Shown here: positions 7,088 through 16,825 of the stretch, piece by piece
Layout of the letters: every line of letters begins with the position of its first letter
Numbering within the stretch: the stretch's first letter is position 1
Assembly (NCBI RefSeq): GCF_044762855.1
Contig: NZ_JBIWFB010000003.1
Coordinates: 310,001-374,000 of the forward strand
Source of the DNA: Psychrobacillus sp044762855
GTDB lineage: Bacteria > Bacillota > Bacilli > Bacillales_A > Planococcaceae
Direction: 5' to 3'
DNA length: 64,000 nt
Notes under the pieces: model-generated
The model's database searches: none
What the model was told of the DNA's origin: nothing
The model's input: the letters and a program-made list of their open reading frames with translations, nothing else
Translations under genes and position numbers: made by a program

Positions 7088-8932
7088 TTACAAAGGAAAG
7101 AACAGTGGAATCACGATCATCATGACGACGAACATAATAATTTGTAGCGGAATCCCCGCTTTCATAAAATCAAAAAACCTATATCCACCCGCTGTCATCA
7201 CTAATGCATTTGTAGGTGATGCGACTGGTGTTGCAAAAGCCATACTGGACGAAACTGCGATTGCTATTAAAAATGTGTACGGATTTGCTCCCATACTAAC
7301 TGCTGCGCTCATCGCAATCGGTGCAAATAAAACAGCTGTAGCCGTATTACTTATAAATTGGCCGAACACCATTGTAATAAAATAGATGCCTATAAGTACG
7401 CCCATTGCTCCGAAACCTCCGAGTAAGTTAATAATCCCTTCTGAAAGAATGACCATTCCGCCCGTCTTCTCAAGAGCTGTAGCCATTGGAAGCATGGCTG
7501 CTATTAACACAATACTCTCCCAGTTCATCTTTCCGTATGCATCATCCATATTTCGCAAACACCCGGTCACAATCATCAAAACTGCCCCAATTAAAACAGA
7601 AATAACGGCCGGAAAAACTTCAGAAATCATGAGAATAATCATGAACAGCATAATGGCTCCTGCAATCGGCGCTTTTCCGCTTGCTGCAGCAATACTTGCA
7701 TGTTCTTTTGGCTGTCCTACAACGACTACATCTTGCATCGCTTTAGATAGCAATTCTATTTCATCCCATGCTCCTTGCACTAAAAGCGCATCTCCAAAAC
7801 GAAGTCGTACATCTGCCATTTCACTAAGTACATAATCCCCTTTACGATTGACACCTAGTATATTCAAATTATATTTTTCCCGAAAACCAATGCTACCAAC
7901 TGTTTCATTTATCAAGCTAGAATGTGGGGTTAACAGCACTTCGGCAATCCCCAACTGTTTGGATACGAGTACGTCTGCTTCCGATTGTTCTTCAGCTATT
8001 TCTAATAAAAAATCATCTGCAAGCTGCTTCATACTACTAAATGCCCCTTGCACGAATAAAATATCTTTGGCATGAATGATACTAGTTGGTCCAGCCATTT
8101 CCTGATAAGTGATCGGCAACAGATTGATGCCTTCAATCGATTTACGATCTATTTTTAAAATAGCTAAATGATACTTAGCAGGAAGTTTTAAGTCGGCCAG
8201 CTGCTTTCCAATCATCGGCGAATTTTCTGGAACTTTTAATCGGTGTAAATGCCCACCAAGTTCATAGTCGATTGCCAATTGTTTCGGCGAGAGCTTATGT
8301 CCATCTTTTAAGGAGTTTTTATTTTTAGCGTTTGGTAAAACAACATTTCGAGCAATAACAAAATAAAGAATACCGACAATAATAGCAATAACCCCAACTG
8401 GCGTAATTTCAAAAAAACCAAGCTTTTTATAGCCATTATCCACTAGCACTTGGCTAACGATTAAATTGGCTGGCGTTGCAATTAATGTTAAAAGCCCAGA
8501 CAAACTACTGATATACGAAAGCGGGATTAAATACTTCGACGGACTACTATTAATACTGATCGCAATACTAATAACAATCGGAAGCATTAATGCAACCGTT
8601 CCTGTGTTACTCATAAATGCTCCCACTATACCAGTAATAACGAGTAATAAGATAAATAATCTGTTTTCACTTTTTCCAGACCATTTAAGCAGTAAATTCC
8701 CAGCCGTCTGCGCAAGTCCCGTCCGCACGATTCCTGCACCTACTACAAACAGCCCCGCAATCATGATTACGACCGAATTCGAAAACCCAGCAAGCGCTTC
8801 AGCTGGATCTAAAATACCTGTAATAACGAATGCCAATAAAGCCAAAACAGCAACCAAATCTGCTCGCACTCGATTACTTATAAATAACACGATGCTTATC
8901 GCTAAAATACTAAAGGTAATAATAAGCTGCAT
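7088..8932 (-). CDS. SLC13/DASS-family permease with two TrkA-C domains
   Basis: 614 residues from the ATG at 8932, where the first membrane helix begins at once; longer starts at 8953 or 8956 cannot be excluded. The N-terminal half is membrane helices with the repeat motif SNTGTVALMLPIV. About residues 210-385 carry two soluble RCK/TrkA-C domains. The C-terminal half repeats the fold with ISNTATAVLFAPI and ATPVASPTNALV. Members move sulfate, dicarboxylates or other anions with sodium; the double TrkA-C insert is common in bacterial members of unknown substrate. The nearby transsulfuration operon makes sulfate thinkable, but that is only a guess. Confidence 0.85.
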   Translation of the reverse strand: MQLIITFSILAISIVLFISNRVRADLVAVLALLAFVITGILDPAEALAGFSNSVVIMIAGLFVVGAGIVRTGLAQTAGNLLLKWSGKSENRLFILLLVITGIVGAFMSNTGTVALMLPIVISIAISINSSPSKYLIPLSYISSLSGLLTLIATPANLIVSQVLVDNGYKKLGFFEITPVGVIAIIVGILYFVIARNVVLPNAKNKNSLKDGHKLSPKQLAIDYELGGHLHRLKVPENSPMIGKQLADLKLPAKYHLAILKIDRKSIEGINLLPITYQEMAGPTSIIHAKDILFVQGAFSSMKQLADDFLLEIAEEQSEADVLVSKQLGIAEVLLTPHSSLINETVGSIGFREKYNLNILGVNRKGDYVLSEMADVRLRFGDALLVQGAWDEIELLSKAMQDVVVVGQPKEHASIAAASGKAPIAGAIMLFMIILMISEVFPAVISVLIGAVLMIVTGCLRNMDDAYGKMNWESIVLIAAMLPMATALEKTGGMVILSEGIINLLGGFGAMGVLIGIYFITMVFGQFISNTATAVLFAPIAMSAAVSMGANPYTFLIAIAVSSSMAFATPVASPTNALVMTAGGYRFFDFMKAGIPLQIIMFVVMMIVIPLFFPL

Positions 8933-9195
8933 AATCACATGCGCCCTTTCCATCAAATATTACTTCTATTATATAAGAAGCGAGGAGCAAGTACTTCATC
9001 CTAACTCTCTCTTTAGTTAAATATTTCACAATGTGCCACATATGTTTCACTAAATTTTCCTTTTACAACTAGAAGGACTTTCCATACAAAAATGTATGAA
9101 GGAAACTTTTCCTATAAAGAGTCACACTATTTCGAAATACATGAGATAATGAACTGACGAGTCATATACAAATACTAATAAGGAGAAACCAAACT

Positions 9196-10197
9196 ATGAT
9201 CCTATTAAATCGATTAAAACAAGGAGATAAAATCGGGATTTACTCCCCCTCTTCACCTATTACGTATTCTTCTCCAAAACGTTTCGAAAGAGCTAAGAGG
9301 TTTTTACAATCTAAAGGATTTGAAATTGTGGAAGGTAATCTTACTGGCAAGCATGACCATTACCGAGCTGGAACCATTCAAAAACGCGCCGATGAATTAA
9401 ACGAACTCATAAGAAATCCAGACATCGGTTGCATTATGTCGACAATTGGCGGAACCAATTCTAATGCACTTTTACCTTATATTGACTATGAAGCTTTTAA
9501 AAAGCACCCTAAAATTATGATTGGTTATTCGGATGCTACCGCTATTTTGTTAGGAATATATGCTCAAACAGGAATACCTACATTCTATGGTCCCGCTCTG
9601 GTTCCTTCGTTTGGCGAGTTTGAGCCATTTGTTCATTATACATATGAATATTTCAAGGATATGTTAATAGAAGAACAACAAGTTCCTTTTACAGTTCCTA
9701 CTCCCCCTTATTGGACTGACGAGCCACTCAATTGGGAAATCAAAACAGAAAATAAGCAGCAGATACCAAATAATTGGATTACCGTGAATGAAGGTAATGC
9801 TCAAGGTAGATTAATAGGTGGCAATTTAAATGCGATGTATGGTATTTGGGGAAGTCCTTATATGCCCTTGATTCAAGAAGGGGATATTCTATTAATTGAA
9901 GATACGATGAAAACCGCCTCTGTTGTAGAAAAGAATTTTAACCTTTTGAAATTGAATGGAGTATTCGATCGTGTTTCGGGAATTATATTAGGAAAACATG
10001 AACTATTTGATGATCAAGGAACTGGAAGAAAACCGCATGATATTCTAGTGGAAACAATTGGTCAAACAACCATTCCGATCCTAGCAGATTTTGACTGTTG
10101 CCATACACATCCAATGCTTACGATGCCTATTGGCAGAACCGTTAAGATGGACGCAACAAATAAAGAAGTAATAATTATGGAACAGTGGATAAAGTGA
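9196..10197 (+). CDS. S66-family peptidase (LD-carboxypeptidase / MccF-like)
   Basis: 333 residues. The nucleophile serine is S112 in MIGYSDATA, preceded by the family motif MSTIGGTNSNALL, and the catalytic histidine lies in CCHTHPMLTMPIG near residue 307. This version, with GGTNSN and a long insert after GPALVPSFGE, resembles MccF, which cleaves microcin C-type peptide-nucleotide toxins, more than the murein-recycling LdcA. It stands alone, with ribosome site AAGGAG 9 bases upstream and a terminator at 10251. Self-protection against peptide-nucleotide antibiotics is possible but inferred. Confidence 0.85.
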   Translation: MILLNRLKQGDKIGIYSPSSPITYSSPKRFERAKRFLQSKGFEIVEGNLTGKHDHYRAGTIQKRADELNELIRNPDIGCIMSTIGGTNSNALLPYIDYEAFKKHPKIMIGYSDATAILLGIYAQTGIPTFYGPALVPSFGEFEPFVHYTYEYFKDMLIEEQQVPFTVPTPPYWTDEPLNWEIKTENKQQIPNNWITVNEGNAQGRLIGGNLNAMYGIWGSPYMPLIQEGDILLIEDTMKTASVVEKNFNLLKLNGVFDRVSGIILGKHELFDDQGTGRKPHDILVETIGQTTIPILADFDCCHTHPMLTMPIGRTVKMDATNKEVIIMEQWIK

Positions 10198-10243
10198 GTA
10201 TTACTAGAAAAGTAGATATACAGCGCATTTTTTGCACCTAATA

Positions 10244-10771
10244 TTAACAAAAAACATGCAGGGAGGAACTTAATCCTCTCTGCATTTTGCACTTTTCAAA
10301 TTCTGGGTGCTCGCCTTTATCTATTAGACCCTGATTGTGCTTGTCGAACATCATTTGTAGTTCATTCGAAGTAAAGTCTACTTGGAGTTCGAACATTACT
10401 GCCCAAAAATCATAGGTTCCTTTACTTTTCAAAAACCTTGGTGCAAATGATTTTACATAAGGAGATTCGTTAAACAAGCCCATTTCCTCTTCTAATTCTT
10501 TCCCGATACTTTTCACTAAAAATTGAATTCAAAGCCATCTAAGTCAGACTCATCTAATCCCCCACCAGTAAATTGCAGTCTTCCTAAAGCCTTGATATAT
10601 TTAATGATGGATAGTAACTCTCTTATCACCTTATAATATCTATTTTTCTACATACTTTATTAAAATGGGATCTAAATAATCTTCCTTTAAGGAATGATTG
10701 TTTTCAATAAAATCTAATACATGTGCTTCTTCTAACAATACAAATAGAAACTGGTGTCGAAGTATGTTCAT
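10244..10771 (-). pseudogene. Broken unidentified gene, three abutting fragments
   Basis: On the minus strand three frames follow each other with almost no gap: 10771-10640 (43 aa, ATG start), 10629-10516 (37 aa, GTG) and 10516-10244 (90 aa, GTG, sharing a base with the previous stop as TAGTG). The middle one ends in the acidic tail DESDLDGFEFNF, and the last contains TYDFWAVMFELQVDFTSNEL. The last reading frame runs straight through the terminator hairpin, which suggests its original end was lost. I do not recognise the family. Three tiny genes cannot be excluded, but a single decayed gene fits the lack of good ribosome sites better. Confidence 0.4.
10251..10289. terminator. Two-sided terminator hairpin
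   Basis: ATGCAGGGAGGA pairs with TCCTCTCTGCAT. On the minus strand it is followed by TTTTTTG and on the plus strand by TTTTGC, so it can end transcripts from both sides. It lies inside the 3' end of the minus-strand remnant frame at 10244. Confidence 0.7.
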
Positions 10772-10959
10772 TCATCCTGCCGAAAGCAATATAATTGTCG
10801 CTCGTAATAACGGCTACACAAGTGAATATGACTTTACAAGGAAATGCTCAGCCTTTGTTACGAATTGTGCGTAACGGTGAAGTATTTACAATCACCCAAA
10901 TTCATCATAGGCCAAAAGAGCTTGAAGTGACGGTTGCAAAAACAGACTATAAACATTTT

Positions 10960-11079
10960 CTATACGTCGTCCCAAAACTTATCATGCTGTCCCTTAATAC
11001 TCTCCGGCAAATCGAGCGGTGCCGGATCATACTTAACCGTAACTTTTGCGGGTGTTTCTTCAATAAGTATTGATTCCAT
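10960..11079 (-). CDS. Possible 39-residue peptide after the FetAB-like genes
   Basis: The frame starts at an ATG at 11079, 1 base beyond the permease stop, with GGAGTG about 7 bases upstream inside the permease end. The peptide is acidic and proline-containing (MESILIEETPAKVTVKY ... FWDDV) and matches nothing I know. The tight coupling to the operon argues for translation; the location in a decayed block argues for a remnant of a longer gene. Confidence 0.3.
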   Translation of the reverse strand: MESILIEETPAKVTVKYDPAPLDLPESIKGQHDKFWDDV

Positions 11080-11080
11080 T

Positions 11081-11836
11081 TCATTCACTCCACTTCTTTA
11101 ACTGCAAATCTTTTGTGAATAAATTTTTATAACAAAGCACACTAAGCAGCATACTCGTAATTGCGGAGGAGCTAACAAACACAAAGATGATCAATATTTG
11201 ATAGCGAACAGCTTCTACCGGGTCTGCTCCTGCGACAATCATTCCAGTCATCATTCCAGGAAGCTGAACTAATCCTACCGTTTTCATCCCATCAATCGTT
11301 GGAATCATACTATATTTAACGGATCGTTTCAGCACATCCTGAACCGCCTGTCGACTCGTTGCACCTAATGCTAGTAGTGTTTCAATTTCACCTTTGGAGC
11401 TTTCAGTTTCCCTTTTTAGTTGCGTCAAAAACAAACCACAGGCAACCATTGCATTCCCAATCGTCATGCCACTAAGTGGGATCATATACTGCGGGGTTGC
11501 TTCGATTATTTGCAAACTTAGTAAAAGTCCCATCATCACTATTTCCATCGTTGCAATCGACAGAGTAATTCTCCAAACGATTCCTTTCATCCCTTTTGCC
11601 CGTTTAGCTGCATTCAATGCCGCAACAATAATCATGATGCAAATAATCAATCCAATGAGGAATGAATTCCCTGATTTAAAAATAAATTGCAACACATATC
11701 CTACGGCAAGTAACTGAATTGCCGATCGCACTGTGCCAATTGCAATATCCTTTTCCAAATCAAGCTTTTGCCAGACAGAAAGAAGCATTGTAATGACAAT
11801 GAAGAGTAAAGTAAAACTTAATGCTACTAAACTCAT
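11081..11836 (-). CDS. FetB/YbbM-family ABC transporter permease
   Basis: 251 residues with about seven hydrophobic helices and the family block ATPQYMIPLSGMTIGNAM, plus TVGLVQLPGMMTGMIVAGADP near residue 190-210. This is the FetB (UPF0014) family; in E. coli FetAB exports iron and protects from peroxide. It overlaps the ATPase gene upstream by 4 bases (ATGA). Substrate is by analogy only. Confidence 0.82.
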   Translation of the reverse strand: MSLVALSFTLLFIVITMLLSVWQKLDLEKDIAIGTVRSAIQLLAVGYVLQFIFKSGNSFLIGLIICIMIIVAALNAAKRAKGMKGIVWRITLSIATMEIVMMGLLLSLQIIEATPQYMIPLSGMTIGNAMVACGLFLTQLKRETESSKGEIETLLALGATSRQAVQDVLKRSVKYSMIPTIDGMKTVGLVQLPGMMTGMIVAGADPVEAVRYQILIIFVFVSSSAITSMLLSVLCYKNLFTKDLQLKKWSE

Positions 11837-12561
11837 GATGTCACCTCAATAGGGAAAGAGTTCAGATTTTCAAAAAACATTTCTGTTTCACAATCAACTG
11901 CTAATGTTCCTTTTTCCATATACCATATTCGTTCGCTAATTCTTCTAGCTTGTTCTAAATCATGCGTCACCCAGAGGATGGACGTTTTATATGTTGTGTT
12001 CCAATTTAACAGAACTTTTTCGACTACTTCTTTACTATGCTGATCAAGTGAAGCAGTCACCTCATCTAGCAATAAAATAGAAGGTTTCAATAATAGGGAA
12101 CGAACTAAAGCTACTCGCTGTTCTTCTCCTCCAGATAGATTTGCTGCTTTTTTGTCCCAGTCTAACGATTCAAGACCAATGTCCCGCATTAGCCTTCGTG
12201 CAAGCTTGTCATCAAATCTTGCATTATGTAATTTACTCACTGTTTTTAAGTTATCCGCAATCGTTCCAGGAAGCATAGTTGCTTGCTGAGCCACATAGGT
12301 TATCTTTATACGCCAATCACGAGCATCCATATCCCGTTCTTGAATCCCGTTGAATCGGATTTCTCCCTTATCTGCATTATCTAGCAGTGCAAGCATACGT
12401 AAAAGCGTACTTTTTCCTTGACCAGATTGACCAAGTAAAGCGATTCGCTCCGAACTTTCTATAGTAGTGGTTAAACCGGAAAATAAATAAGTACGATCCG
12501 TTTGTTTTTCTGCCTGCCAATAATTTTTCGTTAAATCTTTTATTTCAAATAAAGCTGTCAT
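11833..12561 (-). CDS. ABC transporter ATPase, FetA-like
   Basis: 242 residues from ATG 12561, which overlaps the stop of the acetyltransferase as ATGA. Walker A is LLGQSGQGKST, the signature is LSGGEEQRVAL, and Walker B is ILLLDEVTASLD, followed by the switch histidine in VTHD. With the FetB-like permease it forms a two-gene exporter. Being a short ATPase with no extra domain fits FetA. Translational coupling to both neighbours suggests the acetyltransferase is part of the same function or merely shares the promoter. Confidence 0.82.
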   Translation of the reverse strand: MTALFEIKDLTKNYWQAEKQTDRTYLFSGLTTTIESSERIALLGQSGQGKSTLLRMLALLDNADKGEIRFNGIQERDMDARDWRIKITYVAQQATMLPGTIADNLKTVSKLHNARFDDKLARRLMRDIGLESLDWDKKAANLSGGEEQRVALVRSLLLKPSILLLDEVTASLDQHSKEVVEKVLLNWNTTYKTSILWVTHDLEQARRISERIWYMEKGTLAVDCETEMFFENLNSFPIEVTS

Positions 12562-13091
12562 ACTTGTTCTTCCCACTCTTCTCTTAGCAACCCCATTCGA
12601 ATAGAATCATAATAAACTCCATCATAGAACCGACATTTTCGAAGGCGTGCTTCCATCGTCATCCCTAACTTCTCTCCAACTTTGATCATTCGCTCATTAC
12701 CAGACCAAGTTGTATAGCCAACACGGACAAGCGGTAATTCTTGGAATAAATGCGCAATCCACATACGAAGGGATTTCGTTCCAATACCGCCACTCCAATA
12801 CTGTGGATCATAAATGACAACACCCATTTCTAACCAAAGTGATTCTTCATGCTCCCAGTAGTAACAAAGCGATCCTACTAATTCATTATCTGCATATATT
12901 CCCCACATATCTTCTTGGTTAACCAATTGATCTTTTTTCTCTAGAAATTGCTCCAAAGTTTTCGGCTCATACGGAAAATAAGGAGCGTCCCATTTTTTCC
13001 ATTCTGGTGATGTTTCTTTTGCGCTTAATTCCCAAAGGCGAACCAGTTCATTTTCTACTATCGGTCTTATCGTAATGTCTTGCAATTTCAT
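12558..13091 (-). CDS. GNAT-family N-acetyltransferase (RimJ/RimL type)
   Basis: 177 residues. The acetyl-CoA-binding segment YWSGGIGTKSLRMWIAHLF and the ending VRVGYTTWSGNERMIKVGEKLGM are characteristic of the RimJ-like Acetyltransf_3 group. It is the first gene of an operon with the FetAB-like exporter, overlapping it by 4 bases. The substrate cannot be told from sequence; homologues modify protein N termini, aminoglycosides or small amines. Confidence 0.82.
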   Translation of the reverse strand: MKLQDITIRPIVENELVRLWELSAKETSPEWKKWDAPYFPYEPKTLEQFLEKKDQLVNQEDMWGIYADNELVGSLCYYWEHEESLWLEMGVVIYDPQYWSGGIGTKSLRMWIAHLFQELPLVRVGYTTWSGNERMIKVGEKLGMTMEARLRKCRFYDGVYYDSIRMGLLREEWEEQV

Positions 13092-13220
13092 GACCCCCGT
13101 CCTACTTGCGTATACATAATATTATCATAATTTCGTACATATGACCGTATCCATTGGGCTCTTCGTTGTGTTAAAGTGTTATATAACAAAATTAATATTT
13201 GAAAAAGGAGTGACACAACT

Positions 13221-14576
13221 TTGGGTGGAAATCAGCAATTACAACGAGGACTCGAACAACGGCATATCACCCTCATGTCTTTAGGGGCAGCAATTGGAGT
13301 AGGATTATTTTTGGGCTCCGCAACGGCTATTCGTTTAGCCGGACCTGCCATTCTTTTTTCATATATAATTGGTGGTCTCGTTATTTTAATCATCATGCGT
13401 TCACTTGGAGAAATGGCTGTACATAATCCTGTTTCCGGATCATTTAGTAGATATGCACAGAATTACCTTGGACCGCTTGCAGGTTATATCACCGGATGGA
13501 ACTATTGGTTTTTATGGGTTGTTACTTGCATGGCTGAAATTACGGCTGTGGGCGTTTATATGCAAATGTGGTATCCTAATACACCAGCGTGGGTTTGGGC
13601 ATTGGCAGCACTTATTATGATGACAATAGTCAACTTAATCGCTGTGAAAGCTTATGGAGAATTCGAATTTTGGTTTGCCCTTATTAAAATAATCGCCATT
13701 TTAGCAATGATTTTCGTTGGATTTGGGGTAATTATTTTTGGAATTGGCAATGGTGGAATAGCTGTTGGGATCAGTAACTTATGGTCTAATGGCGGGTTTG
13801 CACCAAATGGGATTACAGGAATTTTAATGTCCTTACAAATGGTCATGTTTGCATATTTAGGAGTGGAAATGATTGGTGTAACAGCGGGTGAAGCAAAAAA
13901 TCCAAAAACCGTTATTCCTCGTGCAATCGACACTGTTTTCTGGCGTATTCTTATTTTTTATGTTGGGGCTCTTTTCGTTATCATGTCCATTTATCCTTGG
14001 AACGAAATTGGACAAAATGGAAGTCCGTTCGTTCTAATGTTTGAACAAATCGGCATTGGACCAGCTGCTGGCATTATTAACTTCGTCGTATTAACAGCAG
14101 CACTTTCTAGCTGCAACAGCGGTATTTTCAGTACAGGTCGTATGTTATTTAACTTAGCAGAACAAAATCAAGCTTCTCCTAACTTCAAAAAAATTAACGG
14201 AGCAGGAGTGCCCGCTAGAGCGATAGTATTTTCTGCCGTTTTACTATTAGTTGGTGTTTTGTTGAATTACCTCGTTCCAGAAAAAGTATTTATATGGGTG
14301 ACCAGTATTTCAACTTTCGGTGCTGTCTGGACTTGGGGAATTATTTTATTATCTCAGTTAAAATTCCGCAAGACCCTTTCCAAAGAACAGGTTAATAAGT
14401 TATCGTACAAGGCATTATTCTATCCAGTTGGGCCATACTTAGCTATTGCTTTCTTGCTATTAGTTCTTGGGCTCATGGCTTATTTTCCTGATACTCGCAT
14501 TGCTTTAATTGTAGGACCTATTTGGATTATAGGATTAGTTGTAATGTTTTATAAAAAAGGCTTCCATAAGAGATGA
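13221..14576 (+). CDS. APC-family amino acid permease
   Basis: 451 residues, about 12 membrane helices, with the family signature at the N terminus (LEQRHITLMSLGAAIGVGLF) and the GNYWFLW-like helix 3 segment YITGWNYWFLWV. This is the AAT subfamily that includes HutM, RocE, AapA and ProY, proton symporters for histidine, arginine, alanine or proline. The start is TTG at 13221 with AAAGGAG 10 bases upstream; no ATG fits. It is monocistronic, ended by the hairpin at 14582. Specificity unknown. Confidence 0.88.
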   Translation: MGGNQQLQRGLEQRHITLMSLGAAIGVGLFLGSATAIRLAGPAILFSYIIGGLVILIIMRSLGEMAVHNPVSGSFSRYAQNYLGPLAGYITGWNYWFLWVVTCMAEITAVGVYMQMWYPNTPAWVWALAALIMMTIVNLIAVKAYGEFEFWFALIKIIAILAMIFVGFGVIIFGIGNGGIAVGISNLWSNGGFAPNGITGILMSLQMVMFAYLGVEMIGVTAGEAKNPKTVIPRAIDTVFWRILIFYVGALFVIMSIYPWNEIGQNGSPFVLMFEQIGIGPAAGIINFVVLTAALSSCNSGIFSTGRMLFNLAEQNQASPNFKKINGAGVPARAIVFSAVLLLVGVLLNYLVPEKVFIWVTSISTFGAVWTWGIILLSQLKFRKTLSKEQVNKLSYKALFYPVGPYLAIAFLLLVLGLMAYFPDTRIALIVGPIWIIGLVVMFYKKGFHKR

Positions 14577-14581
14577 TTCAT

Positions 14582-14612
14582 CAAAAACCCCTTCAAAAAA
14601 ATGAAGGGGTTT
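14582..14612. terminator. Bidirectional terminator
   Basis: AAAAACCCCTTCA and TGAAGGGGTTTTT arms around AAAAAA sit between two convergent genes (permease and S9 peptidase), with T-runs on both strands. Confidence 0.9.
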
Positions 14613-14619
14613 TTCACTA

Positions 14620-16596
14620 TTAAATATATTTCTCAAACCAACTTGTAATTTGTTCCAATCTAGTTTGTCGCAAATTAGGCAATCCAACCCTCGAAAGGTT
14701 ATGATCTGCTTGAGGGAAACGGACAAAACTCGTTTCTTTCCCCATAGCTTTTAGTGTTATATACAATTGTTGTCCTTGTTCAATCGGGCAACGATAGTCA
14801 TTTTCACTATGCAAAATAAGCAATGGCGTTTCTACATTCGAAGCATATTTCAATGGGGAAGCATCCCAAAGTTTCTCTATATCCTTCATATCTGTGCCAA
14901 TTTGCCATGGCGTAAAGTAATAGCCAATATCAGAAACTCCGTAAAAGCTAATCCAGTTTGAGATTGATCGTTGAGTAACTGCTGCTTTAAATCGATTCGT
15001 ATGACCAACAATCCAGTTTGTCATAAACCCTCCATAACTACCTCCAGTTACACCAAGTTTTTTTTCGTCTATCCAGTCATTTTCAGCAAGTACATAATCG
15101 AGTCCTGCCATAATGTCCTCATAATCTCCGCCTCCATAGTCACCACGAACTGCATCGACGAATTGTTGGCTATATGAATGACTACCACGCGGATTCACAT
15201 ACAATACACCATATCCTTTTGCAGCTAACAATTGCAGTTCATGGAAAAATGTGTTGGCATACATCGTATGCGGACCACCATGAATTTCTACGATAAGTGG
15301 ATACTTTTTCCCTTTCTCATAGCCTACTGGTTTCATTAGCCAGCCGTGAACATCCCAATCTTTAGCACCTTTAAAAACGATTGCTTCTGGTTCAGAAAGC
15401 TCTAGTTCATTTAATAATGACTCATTAAAGTTTGTAAGTTGCACTCTTTCACCAGTCGCTAAATTTTGCTTAAATAATTCCCCGGGAAATATTGCGTTAC
15501 TTATTGTCGCAAGAGTGTACATGCCTGTCGCATCAATATCATACCCATACACATGTTCATTTTCCGCTGTTGCGGGATACACTGCACCATCTAATGAAGC
15601 AAAATAAAGTCGAACGTCTCCCATTGTAGACAATTGAAAGTACAAGTGATTGCCTTCCGTCCATACTACATCTGGAGCATTAGCACCTTGCTGCAAATCT
15701 CCACCAGAATAATCTCCTACAGGTGCATCAATTCCTTCTGTTAGTACTTGGCGAGTTCCTGAACTCACTTCATACACATATACTTCCGTATGTGTTGCAT
15801 TTTCATATTGTCGATTGCTGCCAGTAAATGCAATATACTTGTCATCTTTTGAAAAAGTTGCTCCGCCGTAGTAGCCACCTTCTTCCACTATCATTGTTTC
15901 TTCTTTTGATTCTATATCAACTAACAATAACGGTTGGCAGAATGAAAAGTCTTGGTTTTCCTCTCTGTTGACCCCCATCACGAGCTTCTTTCCATCATGT
16001 GAAATAGCTTGTAAGTTATAATTGTAGGATCCTTCTGTAAACTGCGTTACTTCTTCAGTAGCAGTATCGATGTACCCAATATGCTTATATGTATCTTTTG
16101 GTAACAAGCCAGCGCCATCAGCATGATATTTCATTTTATCTACAATATAAGCTTCCGGTAATTTATTTTCTTCTTTTTCTGGCTCGTCAGTCCATGTTTT
16201 CCCCTCTTTTAAAGAAGCAACAAACCATACTTTTTGACCACACGGTGACCAAAGAAAGCTAGAAATGCCTTGTTCTACTTTTGTTAATTTCTTTGCTTCT
16301 CCGCCACTTGTTGATAGGACATATACTTGATTGTTCTCTTCCCGGTTCGATAGGAATGCAATGTGCTTTCCATCTGCAGACCATTTCGGTGACGATACTC
16401 GTTCTTTTTTATGTGTCCACTGTGTCACCACTTTTGTTTCCACGTTTACATGATATAAATACGCATAATATGTATTTTCTTTTTCATCCATTTCCGTACG
16501 AATAAATACTGCTTCTTTTCCATTCGGTGCAATAACCGGGTTTGTAACGGAATGCAAGTTAAATAAATCCTTTGCCTCTAATTTTCTTGTCGTCAT
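14620..16596 (-). CDS. S9-family serine peptidase (acylaminoacyl-peptidase-like)
   Basis: 658 residues: an N-terminal seven-bladed beta-propeller of WD40-like repeats (for example SPKWSADGKHIAFLS) and a C-terminal alpha/beta hydrolase. The triad is S520 in GGSYGG, D600 in HSENDYRC and H632 in QADHNLSR. There is no signal peptide, so it acts in the cytoplasm on short or N-blocked peptides. The start at 16596 is preferred because GAGGA lies 8 bases before it; a TTG at 16617 has no ribosome site. It resembles YuxL of B. subtilis. Confidence 0.9.
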   Translation of the reverse strand: MTTRKLEAKDLFNLHSVTNPVIAPNGKEAVFIRTEMDEKENTYYAYLYHVNVETKVVTQWTHKKERVSSPKWSADGKHIAFLSNREENNQVYVLSTSGGEAKKLTKVEQGISSFLWSPCGQKVWFVASLKEGKTWTDEPEKEENKLPEAYIVDKMKYHADGAGLLPKDTYKHIGYIDTATEEVTQFTEGSYNYNLQAISHDGKKLVMGVNREENQDFSFCQPLLLVDIESKEETMIVEEGGYYGGATFSKDDKYIAFTGSNRQYENATHTEVYVYEVSSGTRQVLTEGIDAPVGDYSGGDLQQGANAPDVVWTEGNHLYFQLSTMGDVRLYFASLDGAVYPATAENEHVYGYDIDATGMYTLATISNAIFPGELFKQNLATGERVQLTNFNESLLNELELSEPEAIVFKGAKDWDVHGWLMKPVGYEKGKKYPLIVEIHGGPHTMYANTFFHELQLLAAKGYGVLYVNPRGSHSYSQQFVDAVRGDYGGGDYEDIMAGLDYVLAENDWIDEKKLGVTGGSYGGFMTNWIVGHTNRFKAAVTQRSISNWISFYGVSDIGYYFTPWQIGTDMKDIEKLWDASPLKYASNVETPLLILHSENDYRCPIEQGQQLYITLKAMGKETSFVRFPQADHNLSRVGLPNLRQTRLEQITSWFEKYI

Positions 16597-16720
16597 TTTT
16601 CTATTCCTCACTTTCAAAATACATCTTTCATATTTTATTTCGACACTCGAAACCTTTTTCCTGCATTGTGATAAAATTTAAAGCTGGAACATGAATAAAC
16701 AAATAACTAGTTTTATAAAA

Positions 16721-16765
16721 GAGTGTGCGTGGTAGAGAGCTCAATTAGGAGTGACTATGATTTCC
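16721..16765. other. Degenerate left end of the MITE-like family
   Basis: GTGCGTGGTAGAGAGCTCAATTAGG resembles the left end of copy B (TGCGTCTTAGAGAGTTCTATTAGG) and continues into GTGACTATGATTT where copy B has GTGACCGCTGTGATTT. The palindrome that should follow is gone. Confidence 0.45.
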
Positions 16766-16825
16766 ATTTCCACCGGGCTAGCGATTTACATAAAGAAAAT
16801 AATTCACTTAAGCTATAGCCATTCA

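Noticed and set aside
7386..7835. A 149-codon plus-strand frame opposite the SLC13 gene
   Set aside because: It is the antisense shadow of a long, well-supported transporter gene and has no ribosome site.
10795..11073. A 92-codon plus-strand frame with TTG start
   Set aside because: No ribosome site, the second half overlaps an opposing frame, and composition changes midway. Kept out of the gene list.
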